The notes under the pieces are model-generated. The model was not told where the DNA came from, searched no databases, and saw only the letters and a program-made list of their open reading frames with translations. Shown one piece after another: positions 9,081 to 17,477 of a DNA stretch of 64,000 nt. The translations under genes and the position numbers were made by a program. Source of the DNA: HGM04593 sp045631205 (GTDB lineage Bacteria > Bacteroidota > Bacteroidia > Bacteroidales > Bacteroidaceae); NCBI GenBank assembly GCA_045631205.1, contig JAZQUI010000028.1, forward strand, positions 124,001 through 188,000. The letters run 5' to 3'. How positions within the stretch are numbered: the stretch's first letter is position 1; each line of letters begins with the position of its first letter.

Positions 9081-9653
9081 ATGAAAACAGATATAATTTT
9101 GGCCGGCGTAGGCGGTCAGGGAATTCTCTCTATTGCAACCATCATCGGCGAGGCGGTGATGAACGAAGGTCTTTACATTAAACAGGCCGAGATACACGGT
9201 ATGAGCCAGCGTGGCGGTAGCGTGGAGTCGAGCTTACGCATCTCCTCGGAACCCATATATTGCGACCTCATTGCCAAGGGTACTGCCGACGTGATAATCT
9301 CGCTCGAGCCTATGGAGGCTTTGCGCTACACTCCTTACCTTTCACCCGAAGGCTGGATAATAACATCGAGCAACCTTTTTGCCAACGTACCCGACTATCC
9401 CGAGGTGGAGGTGCTTAAAGCGGAGCTCGCAAAATATCCCAACGTGATACAGATTGATGTTGAAGGCCTTGCTGCAGAGAACAATATGCGCAAGAGCGGT
9501 AATATGATATTGCTCGGTGCAGCATCAAAAGCTCTTGGCCTCGATTACTCATTGCTCGAGAAGGCTGTATCTACCGTTTTTGCTTCCAAAGGAGCCGAAA
9601 TTGTGGATATGAACATCAAAGCGCTTGCGATTGGTTTGGAAAATGCAAAATAA
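9081..9653 (+). CDS. iorB: Indolepyruvate ferredoxin oxidoreductase, beta subunit
   Basis: A 190-residue gamma/delta-type subunit (POR/KOR gamma domain) that pairs with IorA. The start DIILAGVGGQGILSIATIIG has the family's glycine-rich GVGGQG turn, and AEIHGMSQRGGSV is the conserved stretch that follows. Translation begins four bases after the iorA stop, so the subunits are coupled. The complex produces aryl-acetyl-CoA from transaminated aromatic amino acids; the paaK and ACT-domain genes at 17747-19501 are the usual functional companions but here lie about 8 kb away. Confidence 0.93.
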   Translation: MKTDIILAGVGGQGILSIATIIGEAVMNEGLYIKQAEIHGMSQRGGSVESSLRISSEPIYCDLIAKGTADVIISLEPMEALRYTPYLSPEGWIITSSNLFANVPDYPEVEVLKAELAKYPNVIQIDVEGLAAENNMRKSGNMILLGAASKALGLDYSLLEKAVSTVFASKGAEIVDMNIKALAIGLENAK

Positions 9654-9689
9654 TATTTCCTAATTATTCGCGTTTATAAATTAAAAGAT

Positions 9690-9697
9690 TATATTTG
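9690..9697 (+). promoter_or_regulatory. -7 promoter element for the NahK-like kinase
   Basis: TATATTTG, full match to TAnnTTTG, with TTCG at 9667-9670 as a one-mismatch -33 (19-base spacer). It lies 49 bases before the start. Confidence 0.5.
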
Positions 9698-9746
9698 CCA
9701 TACGGCAATCAGATGAAAAATATTAACTAACTAAAATCATACTCCA

Positions 9747-10817
9747 ATGAACACAATTGTTTCTCAATTCAACATTCAAGGTAATGTAGTAGAAGTTGCG
9801 CCTCTTGGCAATGGTCTCATCAACACAACATATCGTGTGAAAACCGAGGGCGATGCTCCCGACTATGTATTGCAGCACGTAAACAACGCTATTTTCCCCG
9901 ATGTGGATATGCTTATGAACAATATCGTAGCAGTAACAAACCACATCTATGGCAAGCTCGAGGCTGCAGGTGCCGACGATATCAGCCGCAAGGTTCTCAA
10001 ATTTATTCCTGCGAAAGATGGTAAATACTACTATTTCGACGGCGAGAAGTATTGGCGTGTTATGGAGTTCATTCCCGAGACAGAGTCAATGACAGCTGTA
10101 ACTCCCGAGACATCTTACATCGTGGGTGAAACATTCGGTAACTTCCAGGCTATGCTTGCCGATATCCCCGTACAGCTTGGCGAGACAATCAAGGATTTCC
10201 ACAATATGGAGTTCCGTTTGAAACAGTTGCGCGAGGCAGTAGCCGAGAACAAAGCCGGTCGTTTGGCCGAGGTTCAGTGGCTTGTAGATGAACTTGAGAA
10301 ACGTGCCGAGGAAATGTGCAAAGGCGAGCGTCTTTATCGTGAGGGCAAGCTCCCCAAACGTATCTGCCACTGCGATACAAAGGTCGATAATATCCTTTTC
10401 GACAAAGCAGGTAATGTACTCTGCGTAATCGACCTCGATACCGTTATGCCCAACTTCATCTTCTCTGACTTCGGTGACTATCTCCGTTCGGCTGCCAACA
10501 CAGGTAAAGAGGACGACAAAGACCTTGACAACGTAAACTTCAATATGGAAATATTCAAGTCTTTCGCAAAGGGTTATTTGAAATCGGCTGCATCGTTCAT
10601 TACACCCCTCGAGGTTGAGAACCTTCCCTATGCTGCCGCTCTCTTCCCCTATATGCAGACAGTGCGTTTCTTGGCCGACTACATCAACGGCGATACATAT
10701 TATAAAATACAGTATCCCGAGCACAACCTCGTTCGTTCAAAAGCACAATTCAAGTTGTTGCAGAGCGTAGAGGCTGCTCAGCCCGAAATGCAGGCTTTCA
10801 TCGCATCACTTGTTTAA
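9747..10817 (+). CDS. Phosphotransferase-family kinase, N-acetylhexosamine 1-kinase (NahK)-like
   Basis: A 356-residue APH/choline-kinase-fold protein. Catalytic HCDTKVDNILF (about residue 208) and the metal-binding VIDLDTVMPNF motif are present. The stretches ICHCDTKV, DLDTVMP and FSDFGDYLR closely follow the wording of bifidobacterial NahK, which phosphorylates GlcNAc and GalNAc at C1, and the length (about 360) also matches. Many Bacteroidales carry such a gene without lacto-N-biose phosphorylase, and none is visible here, so the sugar substrate is an inference. It has its own promoter and ends at a 66-base palindrome shared with the convergent gene. Confidence 0.85.
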   Translation: MNTIVSQFNIQGNVVEVAPLGNGLINTTYRVKTEGDAPDYVLQHVNNAIFPDVDMLMNNIVAVTNHIYGKLEAAGADDISRKVLKFIPAKDGKYYYFDGEKYWRVMEFIPETESMTAVTPETSYIVGETFGNFQAMLADIPVQLGETIKDFHNMEFRLKQLREAVAENKAGRLAEVQWLVDELEKRAEEMCKGERLYREGKLPKRICHCDTKVDNILFDKAGNVLCVIDLDTVMPNFIFSDFGDYLRSAANTGKEDDKDLDNVNFNMEIFKSFAKGYLKSAASFITPLEVENLPYAAALFPYMQTVRFLADYINGDTYYKIQYPEHNLVRSKAQFKLLQSVEAAQPEMQAFIASLV

Positions 10818-10820
10818 TGC

Positions 10821-10886
10821 GTAAGAGTCAATACGATAAAGAGGTGAACACCGCGGTGTTCACCTCTTTATCGTATTGACTCTTAC
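10821..10886. repeat. Perfect 66-base palindrome, bidirectional terminator candidate
   Basis: Bases 10821-10853 are the exact reverse complement of 10854-10886, with no loop bases. The palindrome lies between the convergent kinase and HsdR-N-like genes and includes the stop codon of the latter (10883-10885). There is no long T-run, so termination in either direction would rely on the very stable hairpin. Confidence 0.8.
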
Positions 10887-11341
10887 TGTGCTATGACCTC
10901 TTCGTATGTTGGTATCTCTTTAAGGAAAACGTAATTGTTGTTGGCATAATCCATTTTGCAACAAAAATGCTGTAACCCGTTGCTCATAATAAGGAAATCC
11001 ACTTTCAGCACCAGGTTGTAACGGGCTATCTGCGCAAAGACCTTTGCATCGATTTTCACGCTTGGTGCTTTGTACTCTACAATAACCCTTGGCTGTAACT
11101 GCTTGTCGTAAACAACAGTGTCGCACCTGCGGCTCATGCCATTGAGGGTTATACCCACTTCGTTTGCCGTGAGCGTGGCTGGGTAGCCTTTGTGTTCGAG
11201 CAGCATGTGTACAAAATGCTGTCGCACCCACTCCTCTGGGGTGAGTGCCACGTAACACTTGCGAAGGCAATCAAAAATTTGCTCTTTGCCGTCGTGGTTT
11301 TGTGTTTTTACATCGTAACGTGGTAAATTTAACGATAACAT
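10883..11341 (-). CDS. HsdR N-terminal-like (PD-(D/E)XK fold) protein
   Basis: A 152-residue protein starting MLSLNLPRYDV. It carries the N-terminal nuclease-fold domain of type I restriction subunit HsdR as a stand-alone unit: LTPEEWVRQHF, then RRCDTVVYD and VIVEYKAP, where the Asp and the Glu-x-Lys match the PD-(D/E)XK metal site. Such short proteins are widespread in Bacteroidales and have no proven role. The start at 11341 is chosen over the longer 11380 because MLSLNLP is the usual family start and a TATATTTG promoter element at 11367-11374 would otherwise be inside the gene. No hsdM or hsdS is nearby. Confidence 0.85.
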   Translation of the reverse strand: MLSLNLPRYDVKTQNHDGKEQIFDCLRKCYVALTPEEWVRQHFVHMLLEHKGYPATLTANEVGITLNGMSRRCDTVVYDKQLQPRVIVEYKAPSVKIDAKVFAQIARYNLVLKVDFLIMSNGLQHFCCKMDYANNNYVFLKEIPTYEEVIAQ

Positions 11342-11345
11342 TTTG

Positions 11346-11353
11346 TATATTTG
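11346..11353 (+). promoter_or_regulatory. -7 promoter element for holA
   Basis: TATATTTG, 37 bases before the holA start. It is the left arm of a perfect inverted repeat with the element at 11367-11374. Confidence 0.55.
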
Positions 11354-11366
11354 CCGTTCAGTAGGG

Positions 11367-11374
11367 CAAATATA
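11367..11374 (-). promoter_or_regulatory. -7 promoter element for the HsdR-N-like gene
   Basis: On the minus strand this reads TATATTTG, 26 bases before the start at 11341. It faces the plus-strand element at 11346-11353, so the two predicted transcripts begin on top of each other. Confidence 0.55.
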
Positions 11375-11389
11375 GTCCAAAAACGTAAT

Positions 11390-12403
11390 ATGGCAAAATA
11401 TACATACGAATCAATAATGTCGGAACTGAAAAGCGGAACTTTTCGCCCCATCTACTACCTTATGGGCGAAGAGGGCTATTTTACCGACAAGATAACTGAT
11501 TATATAGCGGCAAACGCACTCACCGAAGATGAACAGGGCTTCAACCAATCGGTTTATTACGGTCTCGACAGCAATATCGACGATATAATAACCGCGGCGA
11601 AACGCTTTCCAATGATGGCGGAGCGACAGGTGATTATTGTGCGCGAAGCACAGATGCTGAAAAATATAGACAATCTGTTATACTATCTTCAAGCACCTGT
11701 GGCTACAACCGTGTTGGTATTTGCCCATAAGAACGGTTCACTCGACAAGCGTAAAAAAGTAACCACCGAACTAGAACGTGTTGGTGTTGTGCTCGACAGC
11801 AAAAAGTTGCGTACCGAGCAATTACCCTCTTTCATTAGTGGATATTTGCGTGAGAAATCTCTTGCTGCCGACAATAAATCGGTGATGATGATATGCGAGT
11901 CCATAGGTTCCGACCTATGTCGCATTGCAAGCGAGATTGACAAACTCTCAATCGCCTTGCCAGCAGGAACATCGGCTCTCACTCCCGAACTTGTCGAAGA
12001 GCACATTGGTATAAGCAAGGAATTCAACAATTTTGAGTTGCAGAATGCCATTGTGAACAAGGATGTATATAAGGCCAACAAAATAGTTAAATATTTTGCG
12101 CAAAATCCCAAGAAAAACCCCATTCAGATGACTCTTGCTTTGTTGTTTGGTTTCTTCTCCAATGTTATGATGGCTTACTATGCTCCCGAAAAGAGCGAGC
12201 GTGGCATTGCTGCCTTTTTAGGGTTAAAGAATACTTGGGGTGTTAGCGATTATATGAAGGCGATGAAGAATTATCGTGCCGTTCACGTAATGGAGGTTCT
12301 TCATCTCATACGTCTTGCCGATGCTCAGTCCAAAGGTGCCGAAGGTGCTACTGCTCCCGACGGAGAGATTATGCGTGAACTGTTGTACAAAATATTACAC
12401 TGA
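11390..12403 (+). CDS. holA: DNA polymerase III delta subunit
   Basis: A 337-residue clamp-loader delta subunit, the wrench that opens the sliding clamp. The N-terminal part FRPIYYLMGEEGYFTDKI and RFPMMAERQVIIVREAQ are typical of HolA in this phylum, followed by the conserved TELERVGVVLDSKKL region and the C-terminal helical collar domain with NKIVKYFAQNPKKNP. The start is placed at ATG 11390 (MAKYTYESIM) because the upstream extension from 11351 overlaps its own predicted promoter. It ends at a long hairpin shared with the next, convergent operon. Confidence 0.92.
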   Translation: MAKYTYESIMSELKSGTFRPIYYLMGEEGYFTDKITDYIAANALTEDEQGFNQSVYYGLDSNIDDIITAAKRFPMMAERQVIIVREAQMLKNIDNLLYYLQAPVATTVLVFAHKNGSLDKRKKVTTELERVGVVLDSKKLRTEQLPSFISGYLREKSLAADNKSVMMICESIGSDLCRIASEIDKLSIALPAGTSALTPELVEEHIGISKEFNNFELQNAIVNKDVYKANKIVKYFAQNPKKNPIQMTLALLFGFFSNVMMAYYAPEKSERGIAAFLGLKNTWGVSDYMKAMKNYRAVHVMEVLHLIRLADAQSKGAEGATAPDGEIMRELLYKILH

Positions 12404-12422
12404 TAATAATATCTGTTTGATT

Positions 12423-12468
12423 ATAACATAAAAAGCATATGCCACACGGCATATGCTTTTTATGTTAT
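12423..12468. terminator. Bidirectional terminator between holA and the rsmG operon
   Basis: A perfect 21-base-pair stem (12423-12443 with 12448-12468) around a four-base loop; A/T-rich outer ends give T-rich tails on both strands. Confidence 0.85.
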
Positions 12469-12485
12469 GTGTGTGGTACAAGTCC

Positions 12486-12809
12486 TTATTTTTTTACCTT
12501 GCTCTTGAATCCGTTGTTGTCGTCGAGTATAAAAACATTTCCAAGAATGCCGAGTGTGAGTTTTTTTTCTTTATCGTTGCTCTGCATTACACCAATGTTC
12601 CAAATATAGTAGTCTTTTATGTCGATAAGGCTGTTTATGGAGTTCTCTATAACGCTTTTTACTTTGGTGTTATTGTTAAGGTCCACCTTTGAGTTTTTGA
12701 TCATAACCTCAATTATAGCCTTGGTGTGTCTCTTTTTTTCGGGACGAGTGGCCACGCAGATACCTGCAAAAACAAGTATGGCCAATAGTGTAAATGATAG
12801 TTTTTTCAT
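12486..12809 (-). CDS. Small exported protein of unknown function
   Basis: A 107-residue protein beginning MKKLSFTLLAILVFAGICVA, a typical signal peptide or single membrane anchor, followed by TRPEKKRHTKAIIEVMIK and ending basic (GFKSKVKK). The pattern of a short exported protein with a conserved basic helix right after the anchor resembles DUF4359-type proteins, but I cannot confirm that. It is the last gene of a minus-strand operon, six bases after the metallo-hydrolase stop, and ends at the shared terminator. Confidence 0.65.
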   Translation of the reverse strand: MKKLSFTLLAILVFAGICVATRPEKKRHTKAIIEVMIKNSKVDLNNNTKVKSVIENSINSLIDIKDYYIWNIGVMQSNDKEKKLTLGILGNVFILDDNNGFKSKVKK

Positions 12810-12815
12810 ATCTTA

Positions 12816-13454
12816 TTATCTTATATACATATTATAATCCTTTTCGTAACCAATGGTTGTTTCCTCGCTGTGCCCGGGATAAACAATGGTGCAGTCGGGT
12901 AGTGTAAATAGACCATCCTTTATGCTCTTTATCAGTGTAGCGTGGTCGCTGTCGGAGAAATCGGTGCGGCCAATGCTGTCCCTGAACAACGCATCGCCTG
13001 TAAACAAAACATTGTGCTCGGGAATGTGGAATGCCAGGCTGCCGGGTGAGTGTCCGGGTACGGCAATTACTTTAATGGTCTGCTTGCCGAAGGAAACTTC
13101 GTCGCCGTTGCAAAGCACTCTTCCCGGTCGCGAAATTTTCTCGGTATATCGCAAACCGAAACGTGCAACGCGTTCCGCAATGTTCTCGGCCCAAGCCCAA
13201 TCGCCCTCACTTGCTTCGCATTTGAGCCCAAAAGCCTCTTCCACAAATGGGTTGCCGAATATGTGGTCGAAGTGCAAGTGTGTATTCAAATAGTGCTTAA
13301 TGGTTATTCCGTTGTCGGCTACAAAAGTTTTAAGTTCCTCCTTTTCAGCAGGGAACAATGCGCCGCAGTCAATGAGTACAGCCTCTTTTGTTTCGTCCCA
13401 CAATAGGTAGCAGTTTACACCAACGGGGTTGAATATGAATCTCTTTATCTCCAT
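12816..13454 (-). CDS. MBL-fold metallo-hydrolase (glyoxalase II-like)
   Basis: A 212-residue metallo-beta-lactamase-fold hydrolase. The metal-binding THLHFDH motif is at residues 58-64, with later ligands in VPGHSPGSLAFH, FTGDALF and a final VYPGHSEET. This set is that of the YcbL/GloB-like group, which hydrolyses thioesters such as S-lactoylglutathione, although the true substrate in anaerobes lacking glutathione is unclear. It begins eight bases after the rsmG stop and is followed six bases later by the small exported protein gene, so it is part of the operon. Confidence 0.9.
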   Translation of the reverse strand: MEIKRFIFNPVGVNCYLLWDETKEAVLIDCGALFPAEKEELKTFVADNGITIKHYLNTHLHFDHIFGNPFVEEAFGLKCEASEGDWAWAENIAERVARFGLRYTEKISRPGRVLCNGDEVSFGKQTIKVIAVPGHSPGSLAFHIPEHNVLFTGDALFRDSIGRTDFSDSDHATLIKSIKDGLFTLPDCTIVYPGHSEETTIGYEKDYNMYIR

Positions 13455-13462
13455 AAAAACAA

Positions 13463-14086
13463 TTATCCAATTGGAACGTAAACTATTTTCTTGTCCTTGA
13501 AGAATTCCTCCTGGAAATATGTTGTAAGGTCGGTTATCTCAACATAATTTCTGAAAGGCTGTATCTCACCCTCTATGTTTCCACCTTTGAGGCATATCAC
13601 TCCGTTGGGCAGAGCATTAATCTGTTCTTTGGCAATATTCTTGCGACAGATTTTTATAAGTTCGGGTAACAACATCACGGCACGGCTCACCACAAAATTG
13701 TATTTTTCTTTTATGTCCTGCACGCGGCTATGGGTGGCGGTAACATTGGTTAATCCTATGGCCGAAGCTATCTCCGTTGCCACGCGAACTTTCTTTCCAA
13801 TGCTATCCACAAGGTGGAATTTTGTTTCGGGGAACATAATGGCGAGAGGAATGCCGGGGAAACCACCTCCGCAACCAAAATCCATCACAGTTGTGCCGGG
13901 GCGGAATTGTACAGCCTTTGCTATTGCCAACGAGTGAAGAACGTGATGCAGGTAGAGGTTCTCTATATCCTTACGCGATATTACGTTTATCTTGTTGTTC
14001 CAGTCGTAATAGAGGTCGTACAACGCTGCAAACTGCTCTTTTTGTTTCTCTGTGAGCGAGGGAAAATATTTCAGTATTCTTTCCAT
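13463..14086 (-). CDS. rsmG: 16S rRNA (guanine-527 N7)-methyltransferase
   Basis: A 207-residue class I SAM methyltransferase (GidB). The SAM-binding motif VMDFGCGGGFPGIPLA is near residue 70, and FHLVDSIGKKVRV, THSRVQDIKEKYNFVVSRAV follow as in RsmG. It methylates G527 in the 530 loop of 16S rRNA; loss gives low-level streptomycin resistance in other bacteria. Its start codon directly abuts the stop of the upstream lipoprotein gene, and the metallo-hydrolase follows after eight bases. Confidence 0.94.
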   Translation of the reverse strand: MERILKYFPSLTEKQKEQFAALYDLYYDWNNKINVISRKDIENLYLHHVLHSLAIAKAVQFRPGTTVMDFGCGGGFPGIPLAIMFPETKFHLVDSIGKKVRVATEIASAIGLTNVTATHSRVQDIKEKYNFVVSRAVMLLPELIKICRKNIAKEQINALPNGVICLKGGNIEGEIQPFRNYVEITDLTTYFQEEFFKDKKIVYVPIG

Positions 14087-14893
14087 TTATTTCAATAAAT
14101 CTTTCAGTTCGTCGTATTTGAATCCAATGTGGCTCTCTCCAAGTGCGTAGGGCGCAATCTCGTAAATGTTGTATATGAAGAAGATGCTGTCCTTTTCAAG
14201 CTTAAAGTTGTTTGTAATGAACATATCGCACATATAAAGATAGCCTTTGTCTTGCAGTTCCTGTAGCGAAGCAACACCTTGTTGCTCGGCAAGACGGCGT
14301 GTGAGGCGGTTGGTGAGCAGGCTGTCGCAGTTTTCGGTGAATACATCCTGCAAAGTGATTTCTTTACCGCTTTTTTCTTCGAAATTAACAACGCTCGTTA
14401 TGTGGTAGGGGTGTGCGCCGCCTTCGTACGCCTCATAGTTCACAGTGTAGCACACAATGCCGTCCTTTCCGTTTTTTGCATCGCTTTTCAGGTAGTAGTA
14501 TGCAGTGAAGCGTGGCGAATCGGGGTATATATCCTTCTCATTGATATATTCGTCACGCATAGAGTAATAATTCTCTTTCAGTGATGTTATTATTGAATCA
14601 ATTGCGGCACGTGGGGTAATATTTTCATAGCCGAAAGCAGCATATGTTATGCAATTGTTCTTGTTTGCAAGGCTTTCGGTGTCACTCTCTCGCGGAACAA
14701 GCAAAGATATCTTTACCTCTAATTTGGGTGAGTTGCTGTCGATGGTGTCCATGGGGAACTCCTCAGCCACCGTTATGGTATCGAATACAGCTACAGCATC
14801 TGTGTTCTCGCAGCCCTCGGCCTGTTTGGCGTTTTTGCAACCGGTGAAAGCTACAAGTAATGCGGCAACAAATAATGTCAGACTCTTTTTCAT
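14087..14893 (-). CDS. Lipoprotein with DUF3298 (RsiV-like) domain
   Basis: A 268-residue predicted lipoprotein: MKKSLTLFVAALLVAFTGCK gives a lipobox with Cys19. The C-terminal half has YEGGAHPYHITSVVNF and GKEITLQDVFTENCDSLL, which are hallmark segments of DUF3298, the domain that in Bacillus RsiV binds lysozyme. The middle region (SITSLKENY, YINEKDIYP) fits the associated DUF4163-like part. It is the first gene of a four-gene operon, with a TATCTTCG promoter 66 bases upstream. A cell-surface role is inferred from the signal; no anti-sigma segment is present. Confidence 0.82.
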   Translation of the reverse strand: MKKSLTLFVAALLVAFTGCKNAKQAEGCENTDAVAVFDTITVAEEFPMDTIDSNSPKLEVKISLLVPRESDTESLANKNNCITYAAFGYENITPRAAIDSIITSLKENYYSMRDEYINEKDIYPDSPRFTAYYYLKSDAKNGKDGIVCYTVNYEAYEGGAHPYHITSVVNFEEKSGKEITLQDVFTENCDSLLTNRLTRRLAEQQGVASLQELQDKGYLYMCDMFITNNFKLEKDSIFFIYNIYEIAPYALGESHIGFKYDELKDLLK

Positions 14894-14959
14894 ACTTTGA
14901 AAATTAAAAACGTAATATTAGGGCATTTAAAAAGTTGTCCTCGTTGTCGTTTTATCGAG

Positions 14960-14967
14960 CGAAGATA
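14960..14967 (-). promoter_or_regulatory. -7 promoter element for the lipoprotein-rsmG operon
   Basis: Reads TATCTTCG on the minus strand, with a TTTG -33 at 14990-14993 (22-base spacer). Confidence 0.5.
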
Positions 14968-15186
14968 ACAAATTTTGTCGGTAAACATCCAAACAAAGGG
15001 TTTTTGTTTTTCATTGCTTGCAAAAAATGCCATTAAATATTGATTTTTGGGTGGTATTGTACCTTTGTTACTGCGTGACATCACTGCAATATGTGGGTGT
15101 TTAATTGTCTTGACGATGTAAAGGAAAAGGGCTTCAAGGTGAGCCAAAATCGCGATTTACCCGAAAATTGATATCGTCGGTAGATG

Positions 15187-15233
15187 TATAAATAACAGAA
15201 AGCCACCTGCGGGGTGGCTTTCTGTTATTTATA
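15187..15233 (-). terminator. Intrinsic terminator after aldehyde dehydrogenase
   Basis: A perfect 21-base-pair stem (15187-15207 with 15213-15233) around a five-base loop, 13 bases after the stop codon of the minus-strand gene. Confidence 0.85.
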
Positions 15234-15245
15234 ATGATGCTTTGC

Positions 15246-16628
15246 TTAAAGTAATTTCTTTACAAGTCCCCACATGCGGTAAGGCATATAACGGAAGGGA
15301 AGGTCGAGCAGAGTGGTGGTCGTGACCACAGCTCTCAGGTGTGAGAACGCCTCGAAACTGCGGCGGCCGTGATAACACCCCATTCCCGAATTACCCACAC
15401 CGCCAAATGGAATATTTTCGTTTGCAATGTGCATTATGGTGTCGTTTATGCAAGCGCCTCCCGACGATGTTCTGCGCAAAACCTCAGCACCGTCGCTCTC
15501 TTTTCCAAAGTAGTAGAGGGCAAGCGGTTTTTCTCTCGATGTTATGAACTTCAAAGCCTCTTCGCGCTCTTCAAATGTAATCATTGGCAACACCGGGCCG
15601 AAAATTTCCTCTTGCATCACAGGCGAAGATGGGCTCACATCGTCGAGCAGAGTGGGCTCTATATAGCGTTTATTTGCATCTGTCTTTCCACCAAAAACAA
15701 CCTTGCCATCCTTCAAGTAGCCACTAACTCGTTCAAAGGCTTTGTCGCTTACGAGGCGTACAAAGTGCAGGCTTTTTTCAATCTCCTCTCCGTGCAGTTT
15801 CTTTATCTCCTCGGCAAAGGCTTTTATGAAATTTTCCTTTTGTGAAGAGTGTATCAACAAGTAGTCGGGGGCAATACAGGTCTGTCCGGCATTCAAGGTT
15901 TTTCCCCAAGCGATGCGACGTGCCGCAATCTTGGTGTCGGCATCTTTGTCAACAATGCAGGGGCTCTTGCCGCCAAGTTCCAGAATAACGGGAGTTAGAT
16001 TCTTTGCAGCCTCCTGCATAACTATTTTGCCGAGCGCGGGGCTGCCGGTGAAAAATATAATGTCGAATCTCTCTTGCAACAGAGCCTTGTTTACCTCGCG
16101 GTTGCCTTGCACCACAGCAATGTATCTCTCCTCAAAGGTGGCTTTTATCATCTTTTCAATTACTGCCGAAACAGTAGGCACTTGTGGCGACGGTTTCAAT
16201 ACAGCGGTGCAACCTGCCGAAATTGCTCCCACCAGCGGGTTTAAAAGCAACTGCACAGGGTAGTTCCACGGCGATATTATAAGTGCGTTGCCAAGCGGTT
16301 CGCTTATGGTCCGGCTGCGCGACGGCATCATTTTCAGCGGGGTGGTGGCGCAACGGCTTTTCATCCACTTGCGAAGGTTAGCGATGTGGTTCTTTATTTC
16401 ACCACTTACGATACTTATTTCGGTAAGTACAGCCTCTTGCGGTGATTTGTGAAGGTCGGCCCAAAGGGCATCGCACAACGGTTTTTCCCATGTTGCAAGT
16501 GCTTTCTGCAATTTCTTGAGCTGGTCGCGTCTGAACTTGTATTCAAGTGTTGCGCCACTTGCAAAAAAGTCGCGTTGTGCAGCGATAATCTCTTTAATTT
16601 CTCCTGTACCGGTGTTTGTTATACTCAT
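15246..16628 (-). CDS. Aldehyde dehydrogenase, ALDH3-like
   Basis: A 460-residue NAD(P)-dependent aldehyde dehydrogenase. NALIISPWNYPVQLLLNPLV, FTGSPALGKIVM, ELGGKSPCIVD (catalytic Glu) and NAGQTCIAPDY (catalytic Cys) occur in order, and EIFGPVLPMITF plus IPFGGVGNSGMGCYHG complete the fold. Wording and length match the ALDH3/YwdH group, which oxidises medium- and long-chain fatty or aromatic aldehydes, and the hydrophobic C-terminus (WGLVKKLL) is a feature of that group. The start at 16628 lies ten bases after the SDR stop; the longer reading from 16694 would run into the SDR gene. Probably cotranscribed with the SDR. Confidence 0.92.
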   Translation of the reverse strand: MSITNTGTGEIKEIIAAQRDFFASGATLEYKFRRDQLKKLQKALATWEKPLCDALWADLHKSPQEAVLTEISIVSGEIKNHIANLRKWMKSRCATTPLKMMPSRSRTISEPLGNALIISPWNYPVQLLLNPLVGAISAGCTAVLKPSPQVPTVSAVIEKMIKATFEERYIAVVQGNREVNKALLQERFDIIFFTGSPALGKIVMQEAAKNLTPVILELGGKSPCIVDKDADTKIAARRIAWGKTLNAGQTCIAPDYLLIHSSQKENFIKAFAEEIKKLHGEEIEKSLHFVRLVSDKAFERVSGYLKDGKVVFGGKTDANKRYIEPTLLDDVSPSSPVMQEEIFGPVLPMITFEEREEALKFITSREKPLALYYFGKESDGAEVLRRTSSGGACINDTIMHIANENIPFGGVGNSGMGCYHGRRSFEAFSHLRAVVTTTTLLDLPFRYMPYRMWGLVKKLL

Positions 16629-16638
16629 AACTTTGCTG

Positions 16639-17448
16639 TTATTTACGTCCTTTAAAGTTGTCCATTGCGTGGAAAATGCCGACAACCTCGCCAAAGATAT
16701 AATCGAAAATCGAGGTAGGCAACAAAGCCTGGCACGAACGTATGAAGTGATAACTGAATGGGATTCCTTTGAAGTTCCTGTTTTTCTCTATCGCGTTTAT
16801 GATTTTACGCGCAGTGGGCTCTGGTTTCAATATGGGGAAAAAGCGTGATTTTACACCATCGAACATACCTGTGTTTATGAAATAAGGTGTAATGGTACTG
16901 AAACGCACTTTGCTCTTCATCTGTTTGAGCTCTATGCGCACCGAGTCGCTCCATCCAATCACAGCCCATTTGCTTGCGGCATATACGGCCATTTTGGGGT
17001 TCGAAAGCATGCCGGCTGCCGATGCGATGTTGCAGATGTGCCCCTTGTCGCGTTTCAGCATCGCGGGCAGGAACTGTTGCGCAATAATCATGGGAGCAAT
17101 GGCATTTATGTTCATAGTGCGTTCAATGTCGCGTGTGCTCTGTTGGTCGAAAGTGTTGTTGTTGGCTACTATGCCGGCGCAGTTTATGAGTATATCCACC
17201 TGTCCGCACTCCTTTTCGGTGAGTCGTGCGGTCTTTTCCACCTGCTCCTTGTTCGAGATATCTATTTTATATCCTTCAACACGTCCAATTTTGCTGTATT
17301 CCGCTTTTGTTGCAGCAATACCATCCTCGTTTATATCCCAAATTACAAGGCATCGTGCGCCGCGTTCAAGGGCTATTCTGCCCATAATTTTTCCTATACC
17401 CGATGCACCGCCCGTGATGAGCACGCAACAATCCTTAATCTTTGTCAT
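16639..17448 (-). CDS. Short-chain dehydrogenase/reductase
   Basis: A 269-residue classical SDR. The cofactor motif ITGGASGIGK is at about residues 11-20 and an acidic residue after strand 2 (WDINEDG) favours NAD(H). INCAGIV replaces the usual NNAG, the catalytic Ser is in NIASAAG and the Tyr/Lys in YAASKWA. It resembles the DHRS/hydroxysteroid-dehydrogenase-like branch, but substrate cannot be read from sequence. The start is set at ATG 17448 because the upstream extension would contain the TACTTTTG promoter at 17478-17485. It forms a two-gene unit with the aldehyde dehydrogenase, suggesting sequential alcohol-to-aldehyde-to-acid oxidation or the reverse. Confidence 0.9.
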   Translation of the reverse strand: MTKIKDCCVLITGGASGIGKIMGRIALERGARCLVIWDINEDGIAATKAEYSKIGRVEGYKIDISNKEQVEKTARLTEKECGQVDILINCAGIVANNNTFDQQSTRDIERTMNINAIAPMIIAQQFLPAMLKRDKGHICNIASAAGMLSNPKMAVYAASKWAVIGWSDSVRIELKQMKSKVRFSTITPYFINTGMFDGVKSRFFPILKPEPTARKIINAIEKNRNFKGIPFSYHFIRSCQALLPTSIFDYIFGEVVGIFHAMDNFKGRK

Positions 17449-17477
17449 AAATCTTAGTTTTTGTTCTTTTTGCTCGG

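Larger units (their letters stand above)
14894..15245. other. Intergenic region between divergent operon ends, promoter and terminator only
   Basis: It holds the promoter at 14960-14967 and the aldehyde dehydrogenase terminator at 15187-15233. An 85-codon minus-strand ORF at 14890-15147 overlaps the promoter and has no protein-like features. I see nothing else. Confidence 0.5.

Noticed and set aside
14890..15147. 85-codon minus-strand ORF between two operons
   Set aside because: It overlaps the predicted promoter of the lipoprotein gene and has a random-looking translation.
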